Below, in pieces: positions 10,444 to 21,225 of a DNA stretch of 57,500 nucleotides. The position numbers and the translations under genes are program-made. Each line of letters begins with the position of its first letter. The first letter of the stretch is position 1. The stretch lies in assembly GCA_963575745.1 (NCBI GenBank), contig CAUYUJ010003614.1, positions 40,001-97,500 on the forward strand, read 5' to 3'. This DNA comes from Prorocentrum cordatum (taxonomy: Eukaryota > Sar > Dinophyceae > Prorocentrales > Prorocentraceae). Below the pieces are notes generated by a model, which worked only from the letters and a program-made list of their open reading frames with translations, searched no databases and was not told where the DNA came from.

Positions 10444-11128
10444 TTCGTGCAGATTTGCACCTCAGACTCAATGCGCACAGCTCGCGCCGGCTCTTCCCGA
10501 GAGGGGCCCCGCGTGACGAAACTGCGACACCCGGAGCTCAGGTCTCTGCCTGGTCCCGACCCCCTCCCTCTGCTCGGGGGCTGGCACCCTGCGCTTCCAG
10601 TGCGTGTGTGATGCCGTTGGGGGTGACGCTATCCGTGGCAGTCTTACGCCCCCTCTGTCCGGCCGAGCGCTGGCGAAGGAGGAGGAGGAGGAGGAGGAGA
10701 AAAAGGAAAAGGAGGAGAAGGAGGAGGAGGAGCAAGGTCCGCGGTGCTCGGTGGAAGCTTCGCACCACACAGCACAAGCGTCCGCCTCCCAGGTTGTGCC
10801 CGACGCCCCCTGCGGGCAATGCCAAGCGGGGTCGCCACCAGGCGGGTCGCCACCTTCTCGAGACGGGCACCCCCCGCCCCCCACGGCTGTTCCACGCGCC
10901 AAACTTACGCCTAACACCAAATCGATCCTCGACTCTCCTCGATCTCCCCCCCGATCCTCGACTTCCAGGAGGCGCTGGCGTCGGAGGCCCAACACCTAAT
11001 GGATCCTCGATCCTCCTGAATCCTCCTCGATCCTCGATTTCCAGGAGGAGCTGGCGTTGGAGGCGGCGGGAGGGTCTGAACTGGATGGGCCCGAGAAAAT
11101 CGGTCAAGAAGGGAGGGGTACTGTTAAA
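10444..11128. other. Low-complexity stretch with a local duplication
   Basis: An interrupted GGA tract lies at 10678-10735. Two direct copies of a CTTCCAGGAGG-CGCTGGCGT-GGAGGC segment lie at about 10952-11001 and 11027-11068, each near GATCCTCGA repeats. No gene was recognised. Confidence 0.6.
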
Positions 11129-11289
11129 TCGGGCATGTCCCTCTACAGGAGGAATATTCAAAAACAGTCCAAAAATAATATGGGGGTATGGGGGCGACTT
11201 GTTTTTAGTATATGTTGGCTCTTTTTGATTATTTCTGGACTATGTTTCATTTTTCCTTCAAAATCCGCCTGCCGGGGGCAAACCCGACC
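11129..11289. mobile_element. ~160-bp MITE, family GGTCGGGC, copy 1 (inverted)
   Basis: Its left arm (CGGGCATGTCCCTCTACAGG, then AGGAATATTCAA) is the reverse complement of the right arm of the copy at 29934-30092. Its right arm matches that copy's left arm (ATCCGCCTG...CCCGACC). The interior is A/T-rich compared with its surroundings. It contains no coding frame. Confidence 0.85.
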
Positions 11290-12585
11290 TAAGGGTACTG
11301 GCAAATCCGTTCAAAATCGGTCCCCAGACCCCTCCAGGGGTCCATCTGGTGCAGAACTTTCGCCCCGGATCCGTTTTTGACGGTCCTGACGCCGGCCCCC
11401 TGATGCCGCACAAGGCAAAACAATACAAAAAAGCAACTCCCCCATCACCTCGACCCGCATCCCAACCCCCGTCCGATCCTGCTGGCCGGGGCTCAATGCT
11501 GGGCCACCTCGGACCGCCCCAGCTGGCTCCGAGCGGAGCCGGCGACCCCCCCCAAGAGGGCGACCCCCGCCGCCGACTCCCGGGGGCCTCGCGGGCCTGT
11601 GGGCGCGCCGCCGTGCGCGGCCGCGTCCCGCTGCCGCTGGGCCGGCGCCCGTGGCGCGCGGCCGTCCGGCGGGCCTGGTCGGCGGGGGGGGGGGGCGGCG
11701 GCGCCCTTCGTGCCGCCCGCCTCGAAGGCAGCAGCAGCAGCGGGCTGCGCAAGGGGGGGGGGGACGGATCGGATCGGATCGGCGGGAGGAGGCGCCATCA
11801 TGCCCGGCAGCGCCGTCTGGGGCTCCCCCCTTGGAGGGCCACAGGCATGGAGGCTGAAAGCTCAACCACAAGTGTGACAGTATGTCTATCCCGCCCTGCT
11901 CGGCGGCCAGGAAACACCAGGGGATGTGGGGAGGAAGGAAGATAGCAAAAGGAGGCCGGGGGAGGGAGTAATCAGAGGCAGGGGAGGTAGGGGGCCAGGG
12001 GAGAGAAGGAGTGACAATGATGATGATGACCGAAGCCCTCGTCAGAGGGCAAGCGGCCGCGCGCCAAGCCAAGCCCAGCCCACCTCTCTCCTCCTTCACG
12101 ATCGGCGAACGTATCCATATCCATGCCCTCGCGGTCTGGGCACTCGGGCGCGATCCCGCGGATGCTGCGCATTCGAACGGATACGTTCCGCGCGAGGGCG
12201 GAGTATCCGCGGGGTCGCGGCCCAAGGGCCTTGCCCGCGAGGCCGCGGACACGAATCTGAATTTCACCCACGAAAGACGGGGGCGGGTGGGAGGAATTCG
12301 GGGGCAGCTTTGGGAGGTTTCCGTACAGAGAAGCAGGGGCTGATAGGCTCAGTCAGGACGACACTGAGCCAAGTGGGCCTAGATTACGCCACAGATTTAC
12401 CCGGACCGGGCCACATTAAGCGGGATTCAGGGGAACAACGCGGGATATCGTCAGCTTGGGCAAGTTTTTGACCAAGGACATACCAGCGCCGATAGCATGG
12501 TCATCGTGACTCGGTTCCTCGGTTTTCCTGGTGTCCGAGACCGCCTAGGAAGTCACGCGCATCGTTCAAAAATTACGCCATGAGG
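11290..12585. other. GC-rich stretch without a recognisable gene
   Basis: Open frames occur on both strands from 11310 to 12270, with low-complexity composition and no motif. A 10-bp inverted repeat (GAACGTATCC and GGATACGTTC) lies at 12107 and 12179. Confidence 0.45.
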
Positions 12586-12845
12586 CCTTCCAGAGAGTCC
12601 AAGAGAGCCCTAAGACGGCACAACACGGGCCAGAGGTGGCCCGAACAGAGCCCCATGACGGCTTAAAATGGCCCCGAAACGCCCCCCGAAGCACTCAAGA
12701 TCGTGACCCAGTCGTTGAGGGAGACCGTGGTTCGCAGCAGCGTGGCCCGAGAAAGCCCCCAGAGGCCCCCGATAGGCATCCACGAGGCTTCTATGAGGCC
12801 CCCAAGACGAAAAGCTCTCGTGAGGCTCCCGAACGGCTCTCCCAG
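12586..12845. repeat. Degenerate CCCAAGAG-type minisatellite
   Basis: Loosely repeated units containing CCAAGA, GGCCCCCGA and AGGCCCCC, related to the runs at 4523-4685 and 15951-16530. Boundaries are approximate. Confidence 0.5.
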
Positions 12846-14279
12846 CAGAACCTCCGCAAAACAAAAGGCTGAGGAAGGGGAGGGGATCGCAACGTCGGGC
12901 GAGATCGAAAAGAGGAAATATGAGGGACGGAGAAGGGTTTATCATATGACAACGTCGGCAGCAACAACGATAACCAGGAATTCTCGCTACGTCTACTTAT
13001 CTACCTCTCTACCACCCCGAGTGCATGCCAATACCGAGGAGTCTGGGATCATGGCGCAAGCGTCAGTGCAGCCCTGTATATACGTGTATGCATATAAATA
13101 TGTTTATGTATATATAAGTGAATTTATATGTATAAATATATAAATTACGGTACACGAGCTGAGGGCGGATCGCTGCGAGGCTTCTGGGGCCTCCGCGGTG
13201 TCCAGAAGAAGGTGAACGGCTGGCCGGGGAGGTCCGGAAGGCCGTCGGAAAGGTGCCCCAGGGCGGGGGGGGTCTTCGCGCCCCTGGGGGCGACCTGGCT
13301 CTCTCCTGCTGCCCAGGAAGCCAAGGATGAGATCGAGGAAGAGGAGCAAGTGGCGGAGGAAGAGGTGGATGAGGAGGAGGAGGAGGACGACGAAGAGGAG
13401 GATGGCGAGGGGGACGGCGAGGAGGAGGGGGAGGAAAGTTACCTCGGGGCGAACTTTTGCATGCCTCATGGGCCATTGAGCGGCGCGCGCCGCTTCCCCC
13501 ATTCGCCCCTTCGGCTCCACAGTGGACGGTGTCTGCAGCGCGCCTCCAGTGGACGCGGGAGCAGTTGCAAGCTGGCAGACCGCGCAGGGTGCGCATCGGT
13601 AGCCATCCCAACAAAATCGCATGCCATCTCATTTTGCTGCAGGGCACCAGCGCTCACGTGCAGAATGTCGCGGCGATTCTAGGGTTGACATACCTTTTTG
13701 TCACAACTTGTCGACCGATTCTCCGTAGTTGATGACGGACATCGGGACTCAGCTGGCGAATCACACACTTCCATGACCTTCGAGCGGTTTTCAACTTTTC
13801 CCTTTCGGCGGCCTCCTACATCGTTTTTGCTTCCTTTGTGCTGCCTCTGCTCATGCAAACGATCTCCACGACGTTCCCCATTGTCCGGAGGGTTCCTCAT
13901 GAAGATGCTCACGCTGGTCGCCCTGCGGATTTTCGCGCAGCGGGTGCTCTTCATCCAGACCCTGGGCAAGTGCTTCAGCCTGCGGCGCGGCCAGGCTCGA
14001 CGGCTGGGGCAGGGTCGGTTCGCTGGCCTCCGCCGGCGGCGCGGCCCTGCCTCAAGCGCGCCATAATCCGCCGGCCCCCTTGTGGGGCTACCAGGCTGTA
14101 GAAACAAGGTTTGCCGTTCCCTGCACCAGCTCCAGTTTCCAGACCCCACTGTTACAATTCTGCTTTTTGCTGCTGACTGTTCCTTGTTGATGGACCGCGC
14201 GAGGGGGGGGGGGCGAGAAGGAACCCAGTTACCACGCCCGAATCGGGTGCTCTGAATTCCGGGGTGGGGGGGGGGGGGC
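12846..14279. other. No confident gene; AT-rich and GA-rich patches
   Basis: An AT-rich TATATGTATAAATATATAA patch lies at 13075-13145, and a GAGGA-rich tract encoding acidic repeats at 13340-13435. The plus-strand frame 13698-14066 has mixed composition and a short hydrophobic stretch (MLTLVALRIFAQRVLFI) but resembles no family I know. Confidence 0.4.
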
Positions 14280-14384
14280 GTGGGGCGCGTAAAAATAAAT
14301 GAATTTCGCGCCCCCGAGGCCATAAACCCTCGCATATTACACAAAATTCACGTCGCCGAGGGTTTTGACCCTCGTGGCTTATTT

Positions 14385-14440
<56 letters not shown>
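14280..14440. repeat. Single satellite unit followed by (CA)n(TA)n
   Basis: The 14285-14345 segment (TAAAAATAAATGAATTTCG, then GCCATAAACCCTCGCATATT) is one unit of the tandem array at 16660-17085, with the same A/T-rich lead-in. A (CA)n run at 14388-14403 passes into (TA)n at 14404-14445. Confidence 0.8.
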
Positions 14441-14444
<4 letters not shown>

Positions 14445-14690
14445 TATAGATGTGCGAGACTGCATTGGCGCTGCGCGCCATGCACCTTGGTCCTTTGGAT
14501 GTCGCACGCTAACGAAGTGCGAGCGTGCGTACATGCGCGCACATGCGTCTATGGACGCATAGTACATATGTACATATATATATATATGTATATATACACG
14601 TTTGTATAGGGTATGTACATGTATATGCAAATTGTCAGCGTAACTAAGTGTGCGCATACACATGCGTATATCAGGCGGTAGTGGCCTGAC
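14441..14690. other. TATA/CATA-rich stretch, no gene
   Basis: Short alternating purine-pyrimidine patches (ATGCGCGCACATGCG, ATATGTATATA) and no coding frame of interest. Confidence 0.6.
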
Positions 14691-15130
14691 CAGTTGTTCG
14701 TATCATCGCGCCACTAAAAGGCGCGAGGGTCTCAGGCAAACCTGGCCAGACTACCGCGGGGCAATGCGTCGCCGAGGTCAGTGTTGCGAGGGCGCCCCGG
14801 GTGAAAATGGCCTAAACACCTCCGCTCAGGGGAGGGCATATCCGAAGTCAGCCGCGCGAGGAAGTTTCAAGCGAGGAGCGGCCTGAACACCTCTGCCCAG
14901 GGCATCCTTGAACTTAGAGTTGCGAGAAGTCGCGCGCGAAAGTGGCCGAACCACCATGGCGCAAGGCACCTCCGAAGTGAGACTTGCGAGAGTGTCTCAG
15001 GCGACGGCGGCTGGAACATCTCAACTGAGAGCGTCTCGGGCCCCAGAGCTGCAATGATGTCTCGAGCGAAAACGGCGGGACCGATGCGAAGCAAGGCGCC
15101 TCTGAGGTCGGAGTTGCGAGCATTTTTCTG
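14691..15130. repeat. Tandem repeat, unit about 65 bp
   Basis: About six units, marked by GAGTTGCGAG-like text near 14781, 14851, 14921, 14983, 15045 and 15111. Each is followed by a GTCTCAGGCGA-like core and CCTGAACACCTC. The core recalls the GTCTC-GAGCGGG core of the units at 33350 and 36236-37900. Confidence 0.8.
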
Positions 15131-15950
15131 GCGAGTTTGATTAGACTACTTTCCGTTATCTTTTCTTCCTCCCTCCCCTTTTCTTTTCCTCCTCCTCCCC
15201 CTCCCCCCCCTCCTCCTCCTCCTCCTGTTCCTACTCATCTCCCTCCCCCCCCTCTCCTCTTCTTTTTTTGCCCATTCCCCCCGCCCCTGGCGGCGCGGCG
15301 CGGCGCCGCTCGGACTCTCTGCGAGTCAAGCAAAGGAGGAGGAGGAGGAAGAAGAGGAGGAGGACATTGCAAGTGTTCGCGCGGCCGTGAGTCCCCAGGG
15401 AGTGTTTCCCCAGGATGCATGCTGAAACCGAAAGTTCCCGACGGCCTGATCTCCGAAATGTCACAGAAGCCCCGGCCCCCAACAGCGCGCCCGGATGAGA
15501 TGGCGTCGTGGCCCCGACGGTTTGCATTGAGTGTTGCGAGAAGCTCAGTCGAGGCGGGAGGAGGAACATGAAAAGGATGAGGAGAAGGAGGAGGAGGAAG
15601 AGGATGAAGAGGACAGATTATGTGGATATCTGGGGTACAGCCGAGGTGTCGCGGAAGGAATCCGCAGCAGAGACTTGGGAGAGTGAGGAGAGCTGCCTCT
15701 GCTGGACCTTTGGCGGGGCGGAACGTGAAACATCACGGGGAAGTAGGAGAAGGAGGAGGAGGAGGTAGAGGAGGAAGAGAATGAGGAAGAGGATGAGGCT
15801 CAGGAGGAGCTCTTGGGTCCTTCGGTGGTTTGAACGGAAAATGGCCTCGCTGCGCCATTGGATACGACAACGACGACGACGAAGAAGGCGACGACAAAGA
15901 GAAGGGATAATGAGAGGGGGAGACCGCTGTGCTGGGATCTCGTGGTGCGC
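15131..15950. other. Triplet-repeat-rich stretch, no gene
   Basis: Interrupted TCC tracts lie at 15185-15265, GGA tracts at 15330-15365 and 15560-15615, and a further GGA tract at 15745-15800. Frames through them are repeat artefacts. Confidence 0.7.
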
Positions 15951-16530
15951 CTCCCGGGGCCCTCTGGGAGGCAGTTTTGAAGCGTCTTGGGGGTGTTTTG
16001 GGGTTCTTGGGATCTTTGTGGGGCCTCTTGGGGGCCTCTTGGGGCCTCTTGGGAGCCTCTTGGTAGCCTCTTGGGGCCTCATGGGGCTCTCTCCGGGCCT
16101 CTTGGGGCCCTCTCGCGGCGGAAAATTTAGTTTTTGAACTATTGGGCGCCCTCTTGGGTCTCTCTTGGGGCCGTCTTGGTGCTCTCTTGGGCCGTCTTGG
16201 GCGCCTCTCGGGCGGTCTCGGAACCCTCCTGGACCGTGTTGGGGCCTTCTTGGGGGCCTCTTGGGCAGTACTGGGGCGATCTAGGGAGCCTCTTGGGCCA
16301 TTGTGGAGCGTCGGGAAGCGGGAACAGCGAGAAGGCCACAAACATCGAAAAACACAGGACAATTAACAATTGTAGCCTCTAGGGGCTCTCTTGGGAGGCC
16401 TCTTGGGGGTCTCTGGGGGCGTCTTGGACGCGTCTTGGGCAGTCTTGGGCTCAGATTGGGCGTCTTGGGCCGATCTTTGGGTGTCTCGGGGCCCTCTTTG
16501 GCCGTCGTGGGTTTTTTGTTTCGCGTCGCA
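15951..16530. repeat. Degenerate GGGGCCTCTTG minisatellite
   Basis: A run of about 10-15-bp units with core GGGCCTCTTGGG is best kept at 16010-16110 and more diverged to 16310. A separate stretch at 16375-16500 resumes the pattern after about 70 bp of other sequence. It is the opposite orientation of the run at 4523-4685. Confidence 0.85.
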
Positions 16531-16659
16531 ATCGCAGGACAGACACGAAGCACTCTGCAGGAGCGCCCCAAAAGCTCGGGGAAACCGAAATTCGTAGGGG
16601 GGGGGCGGGGGGGGGCACCGTGTGCCGCTTTTCCGGGGTCCCCGGCCCTGTAAAAATAT
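16531..16659. other. G-run spacer
   Basis: Contains two G runs near 16600-16612 and leads into the A/T-rich TAAAAATATATAAATAG that precedes the tandem array. No gene. Confidence 0.5.
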
Positions 16660-17085
16660 ATAAATAGGAATATTCGTGTCCCCGAAGCCATAAACCCTCT
16701 CAACATACGCGATATTCGTGCCCCCGAAACCATAAACCATCGTAAATTACGTAATGCTTGCGTCCCCGAGGCCACAAACGCTTGTAAATAATACAGCAAT
16801 CGCGTCCCAAAAGTCACACACCGTCGTGAATCACACAGTATTTGCGTCTCCGAAGCCATACACCTGCGTAAATGACGCAATGCTTGTGGCCCCGAAGCCA
16901 GAACCCTCGTAAATTACGCAATGATCGCGTGTCCGAAGCCATACAACTCTCGCACATTATTCCATATTCGCGTCTCTGGAGCCATAAACCTGCGTAAATG
17001 ACATTATTGCTGCGAGCACGAAGCCATAAACCCTCGCACATTACGCGCTATTAGCGTATCCGAAGCCATAAACCATCGAAATGCA
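16660..17085. repeat. Tandem repeat, unit about 45 bp
   Basis: Roughly nine units built on TCCCCGAAGCCATAAACC, then CTCGTAAATTACGCAAT, with a GCGT-type joint. Divergence is spread evenly over each unit, so no part is a conserved repeat with unique spacers. Single or shortened units recur at 14285-14345. Confidence 0.9.
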
Positions 17086-17566
17086 ACACCGAATTCAACC
17101 ATGTCATCACAATCTCAATTTGTCTTGCCGATTATTCATCGTCTTCGCGTGAAGTCCCGACTCTGCTTCACGACGGCGCCAAAGCCTCATGATTTCGCTC
17201 TTGCATTGTCCGTTATCCGAGAGAGGGGGGGCTGGCGGCAGGGGGCGAAACCCTTACGGATATACCGATAGAACGATAGAACCACCCTACGGGTGATAAA
17301 GAGGTTGGGGGGGAGGGGGATGCGGTCGATGCGCGATGACTCCCACCTACCGCCACCAAAGACTGCACGGGCGAATACCACCTACTTCCGCTTGTTTCTA
17401 TCCGATTAATATATTAGTATATATATATATATATATATATGTATATACGTATCTCTATATATACCTGCTTCCCCATGTTACTGTCTATCCATCAATATAT
17501 CGACCTATCTGTCTATCGAGTCGATACATCAATCAGTCTACCTGGTACCTATCCAACTACCAACAA
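17086..17566. other. No gene; (TA)n microsatellite inside
   Basis: AT-richer than its surroundings, with (TA)n at 17412-17441 and CTATC/TATC repeats to 17530. No coding frame was recognised. Confidence 0.5.
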
Positions 17567-17655
17567 TCGGGACACCCATCGGGACAACCATCGGCACAAC
17601 CATCGAGACAACCATCGGGACAACCATCGGGACAACCCGCGGGACAACCATCGGC
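17567..17655. repeat. 12-bp tandem repeat GGGACAACCATC
   Basis: Eight or so units of GGGACAACCATC with single-base variants. The plus frame reads GQPSGQPSAQPS-type repeats, which resemble QPSGQPS tracts of some protist surface proteins. The frame lacks any other protein feature. Confidence 0.9.
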
Positions 17656-18830
17656 GAGGCCCGCGTGGCCGGGGGGGGGGGACGGGCGGCCCTTTGGGCT
17701 CCATGTGGCCTCTACCAGTGCAAGAACTCGCGCGCCTTCGCCTGAAACAGATTTCCTGGTTGGGGTCACTTCCGCTCACACCCCCCCCAACCTCCGATGC
17801 AGGATATCTGCTGAAAGCACGTGCGGATGGCTAATTAGCGCAAGACGAAGCCAGGACGAGGATAGATTTGGACGAGGATACATCGGAAATCTCTGAGACC
17901 CAGCGGTTCTGAAGGATGTTTCGGGCGCCGCGGCCTTCTCAACGCGTTCTGGAACGCTCCGAAAGCGTCCCGGGTCTGGAACGGATTTACCCTCGTCCTA
18001 GGTCCCATCCGATGGCGGGCCCAGCCACGCGAGGGCCGAGCGCTGGCAAGGCATCCGGCCACGTATGTACGCAGCTGTAGCCCAGGGCTGGCCTCATCAC
18101 GTGCGTCCAGCTTCCAGCGAAGACGGGCTGCGAAATCAATGCAGCTTTCGTCGTCGTCGTCTTCGATCGAGGACCGGCCTTCCGGCGATTCGGGTGGATT
18201 TGGGGCGCCCTGTGATGTTTGGGAGAGCAGGGAGAGTTGGCATTCATTCTGCAAAGAAGTGGTACCGTACAGCAGGAGGGCATTGTGGTCGGACGGTTCC
18301 TTTCGAGGCAGTGTAATCCCCCTCGTGACATCGGGCTGTGATCCCCTTCATGACATCGGGCAGCGGCACGCCTCCATACAGCGACCACCATGAGACGGCA
18401 AGGCATGTCTGGGTAGACTACTGGGCGAAGGCTATGGTTGCCTCGTTATCTCCCGCTCACGTGCCTCCATCCCTTCGTCCCTCGGCGGCTCCCTCGCATC
18501 CGCTGCACCTCGCGCAATTAGCTCTTTGCCAACTGATCGTCGCCCGGATGAGCTTGCCGTCGTGGCAACCCGCAGGCATAGCGTTTACGCCTACCCATTG
18601 TACTGACCGGCGTATCACATCTATCCCAGGATGCCGTCGCTGCTGACACCTCTCCTCTCTTCGGCGCATCTCAGAACCATCAGACACAACCCGCCTCTCT
18701 TCCTGCTCCCTCCTCCTCCTCCTCCTCCTCCTCCATGCCTTCTCCTTATAGATGACTCCTCCCTGTCGCACCCCGAGGCTTGTCGAAAGGGCGGGCCAAG
18801 CGTTTCGCCTGAGACTCCCTCATCACTTAT
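17656..18830. other. No gene recognised
   Basis: Frames on both strands show no domain. A short (TCC)n run lies near 18711-18735 and a GTC repeat near 18150-18162. Confidence 0.4.
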
Positions 18831-19115
18831 GACCCTAATGCTTTCACGTTGACGACAGTTTTGCAGATGTAGGGCGGCTCGTTTTCAAAATGTGGCTCTC
18901 GCCTTAGCGCCGCGCACATTCGTTTCAACCATTTGCGAGAATTCCACGGACTGAGAGCGGTTCCTTTTCGAACCGTGGCTCCCGCTTTAGCGCCGCGCAC
19001 ATGTGTTCTAAACATTTGCAGGAGCTTCACGGATCGAGGGCGCGTCGTGTTCCAATTGAGTTTTCGCCTTAGCGCCGCGCGCTCTCGTTTTGAACATTCG
19101 CAAGGGTGTCGCTGA
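18831..19115. repeat. Tandem repeat, unit about 83 bp
   Basis: Three units share CTTAGCGCCGCGCACAT (at about 18903, 18986 and 19068), a TTCGAACCGTGGCTC-like segment before it and CATTTGCGAGAATTCCACGG after it. Confidence 0.85.
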
Positions 19116-19599
19116 TTTTCATGGTTTACGTACCAGAAGCGGCGATCTGGAACGATTCAGGACTGTCAGGGCGCAGCAGTTACTTTTGATTCGTGGTGTT
19201 GAAGTCCTAGGAATGGCTTCCTGGCACGACTCACGATCGCCAAGACGTAAGAGTCAGGCTAACTCGTGGCTTTGAAGTTCCGAGAATTGTATCTTGGCGC
19301 GCTTCAAGATGTGTTCGCACGTTTGTCCCCAACGGGGCAATTCCCTCAGTGGAAATGACCCCTTGTAGGGGCCTATGAAGAGGGATCTTGGAGGGAGGGT
19401 GTATTTCAACATCGTTCAAGAGTCTTTGGTTGACACTGGTCCTCATCTTCCTCCTCTACTAATACCGGGGCGTGCGTAAAAAACGACCATCCGTCGATAT
19501 GATGAGGTAATGGCGTTCTGCAGTAGAAGTAATGATCGTGCGTGTCGTACGAAACGTGTGAGGGGTGCGCCGCGAAACGGGCGCGGGGCCAGAATACGC
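19116..19599. other. No gene recognised
   Basis: The segment 19190-19310 has weak internal repetition (TGGCTTCCTGGCACGACTC and similar). From 19555 a GTGTGAGGGGTGCGCCG segment resembles part of the ~90-bp satellite unit. Confidence 0.4.
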
Positions 19600-19850
19600 T
19601 CAAACAGGGTCCCCCTGGAACGGCGGAGTGTCCATTATCTTCGCCCGCGCGTGAGGCCACTATATCGTTTCCATTATCTTCGCCCTACGCTCAAACAGGT
19701 TCCTCCTGGAACGGCGGAGTGTCCATTATCTTCGCCCGCGCGTGAGGCCACTGTATCGTTTCCATTATCTTCGCCCGCGCGTGAGGCCACATTCTCGGTC
19801 CCGTGAGATTCGCCCGCACATGGGGCCACATTTTCGCATTCATCTGTTAC
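19600..19850. repeat. Tandem repeat of TTATCTTCGCCCGCGCGTGAGG units
   Basis: A ~35-bp unit (CCATTATCTTCGCCCGCGCG, then TGAGGCCACT) occurs five times. A higher-order unit of about 104 bp starts with CTGGAACGGCGGAGTG at 19616 and 19709. Confidence 0.85.
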
Positions 19851-20409
19851 AGCCCAAAAACCGTGTTCGCCCTCCCCCCCCCCCATGGAGCAAAGCTGGG
19901 TGGAGGCGGAAGCGCCGACCTGCCCGGCCCACGAGTCAGCTTTGCACTTCGGGGGGGAGGGGGGGGAGGGAAAGAGGGAGGCAGGGAGGGAAGGTGGAGG
20001 AGGCAGGAGGAGGAGGAGGAGGAGGAGGAGGAGGACGACGACAACGACGAGGAGGAGGACGAGGAGGGAGGAACAGCTTTGCACTTCGGGGGGGAGGGGG
20101 GGGAGGGAAAGGGGGAGGGAAGGGGGAGGGAAGGGGGGAGGGAGGCAGTGGGGGAGGAGGGGGGAGGAAGAGGAGGGTGAAGGGGAGGAGGAGGAATGAG
20201 GAATGAGGAATGAGGAATGAGGAATCAGGAGGAGGAGGACGAAGAGGAGGAGGAGGAGGAGGAAGGAGGAGGAGGAGGAGGAAAGGAGGAACAACTCTGC
20301 ACTTCGGAGGGGAAGGGGGGGAAGGGAAGGAAGGAGGAAGGGAGGGAGGAGGGAGGAAAAGGAGGAATGAGGAGGATGGAGGAGGAGGAGGGGCGACGAG
20401 GAGAAGGAA
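19851..20409. repeat. G-rich (GGA)n region with repeated AACAGCTTTGCACTTCGG
   Basis: GGA and GGGA tracts alternate with three copies of CTTTGCACTTCGGGGGGGAG-type text at about 19941, 20079 and 20293. A GAATGAGGAAT tandem lies at 20193-20225. Confidence 0.85.
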
Positions 20410-20815
20410 CGAGGATGATTTTCAAATGGAGTGCGAAGGAGTGCCTCTGGGGAGTATCTCCAGAGGCTTTCGGGCGGAGTGCGGACGACTGCGGAGGATT
20501 TCAAATTCGAGCGGAGGCCTCTGGGGAGCACCTCCAGAGGCCTCCAGGAGGAGTGCGGACGAATGCGGAGGATTTCAAATTCAAGCGGAGGCCTCTGGGG
20601 AGTGCCTCCGGAGGCTTTCGGGCGGAGTGCGGACGAATGCGGAGGATGTCAAATTCCAGCGGAGGCCTCTGGACTGCCTCCCAGAGGCTTCCGGGAGGAG
20701 TGCGGACGAGTGCGGAGGATATCAAATTCGAGCGGAGGCGTCTGGGGACTAGTGCTGGAGGCCTCCGGCGGGAGGATTGCGGACGAGTGCGGACGATTTT
20801 GAATTGGAGGCTGGA
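20410..20815. repeat. Tandem repeat, unit about 74 bp
   Basis: Units start with GCGGAGGATTTCAAATTCGA at about 20491, 20565, 20639 and 20712, plus a weaker one near 20789. The central part is GCCTCTGGGGAGTGCCTCCA. Because 74 is not a multiple of three, the same peptide pattern appears in all three plus frames, which rules out coding repeats. Confidence 0.92.
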
Positions 20816-20879
20816 GGATGGGAGGGTGGGGCGGCGGGCGAGGGAGGGGGGAGGGATAGGCCCGGCGACAAAGAAGCGA

Positions 20880-21225
20880 CCACATCTTCTTTGCGAGACC
20901 TTGCGTGCAGAGGCTGTGATATGATTCGGGCAGGCCCAGTGAGGCAGACATGAAAACATCTCCCTGGCGAAGACGTGCGTGCAGAGGCTGTGATATGTTT
21001 TGCCAGCCGCGGTGAGGGAGACTTCAAACCATCTTCCTTGCCAAGATGTGCGTGCAAAGGCTGTGATGCGATGATGTTGGCATGTGAATCGAACGATGTC
21101 GTGCGTGTGATTGCTGTGCGATGATCTGGTTGTGATGTGGAGGCAACTGTGAACCGAACGATGTCGTGCGTGCGATGGCTGTGCGATGATCTGGTTGTCA
21201 TGTGGAGGCAACTGTGAACCGTCTG
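20880..21225. repeat. Two adjacent tandem repeats
   Basis: A ~79-bp unit with TGCGTGCAGAGGCTGTGATA occurs three times between 20885 and 21070. A ~65-bp unit (GAACGATGTCGTGCGTG, then GATGATCTGGTTGT) occurs twice at 21094-21221. Confidence 0.85.

Noticed and set aside
12011-12270. Fold-back element around GAACGTATCC and GGATACGTTC
   Set aside because: The arms are only about 10 bp, too short in this GC-rich context without another copy.
16660-17085. CRISPR-like regular repeats
   Set aside because: The units diverge over their whole length and have no conserved repeat separated by unique spacers. The other tandem families have the same form, and the host is a eukaryote.
17336-17896. QPSGQPSG-repeat surface protein
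   Set aside because: The repeat is a 12-bp minisatellite of 90 bp. The frame includes a (TA)n microsatellite and lacks a signal peptide or any other domain.
20410-20815. Protein made of 25-residue repeats
   Set aside because: The unit is 74 bp, so the same peptide pattern moves through all three frames. That excludes a repeat protein.
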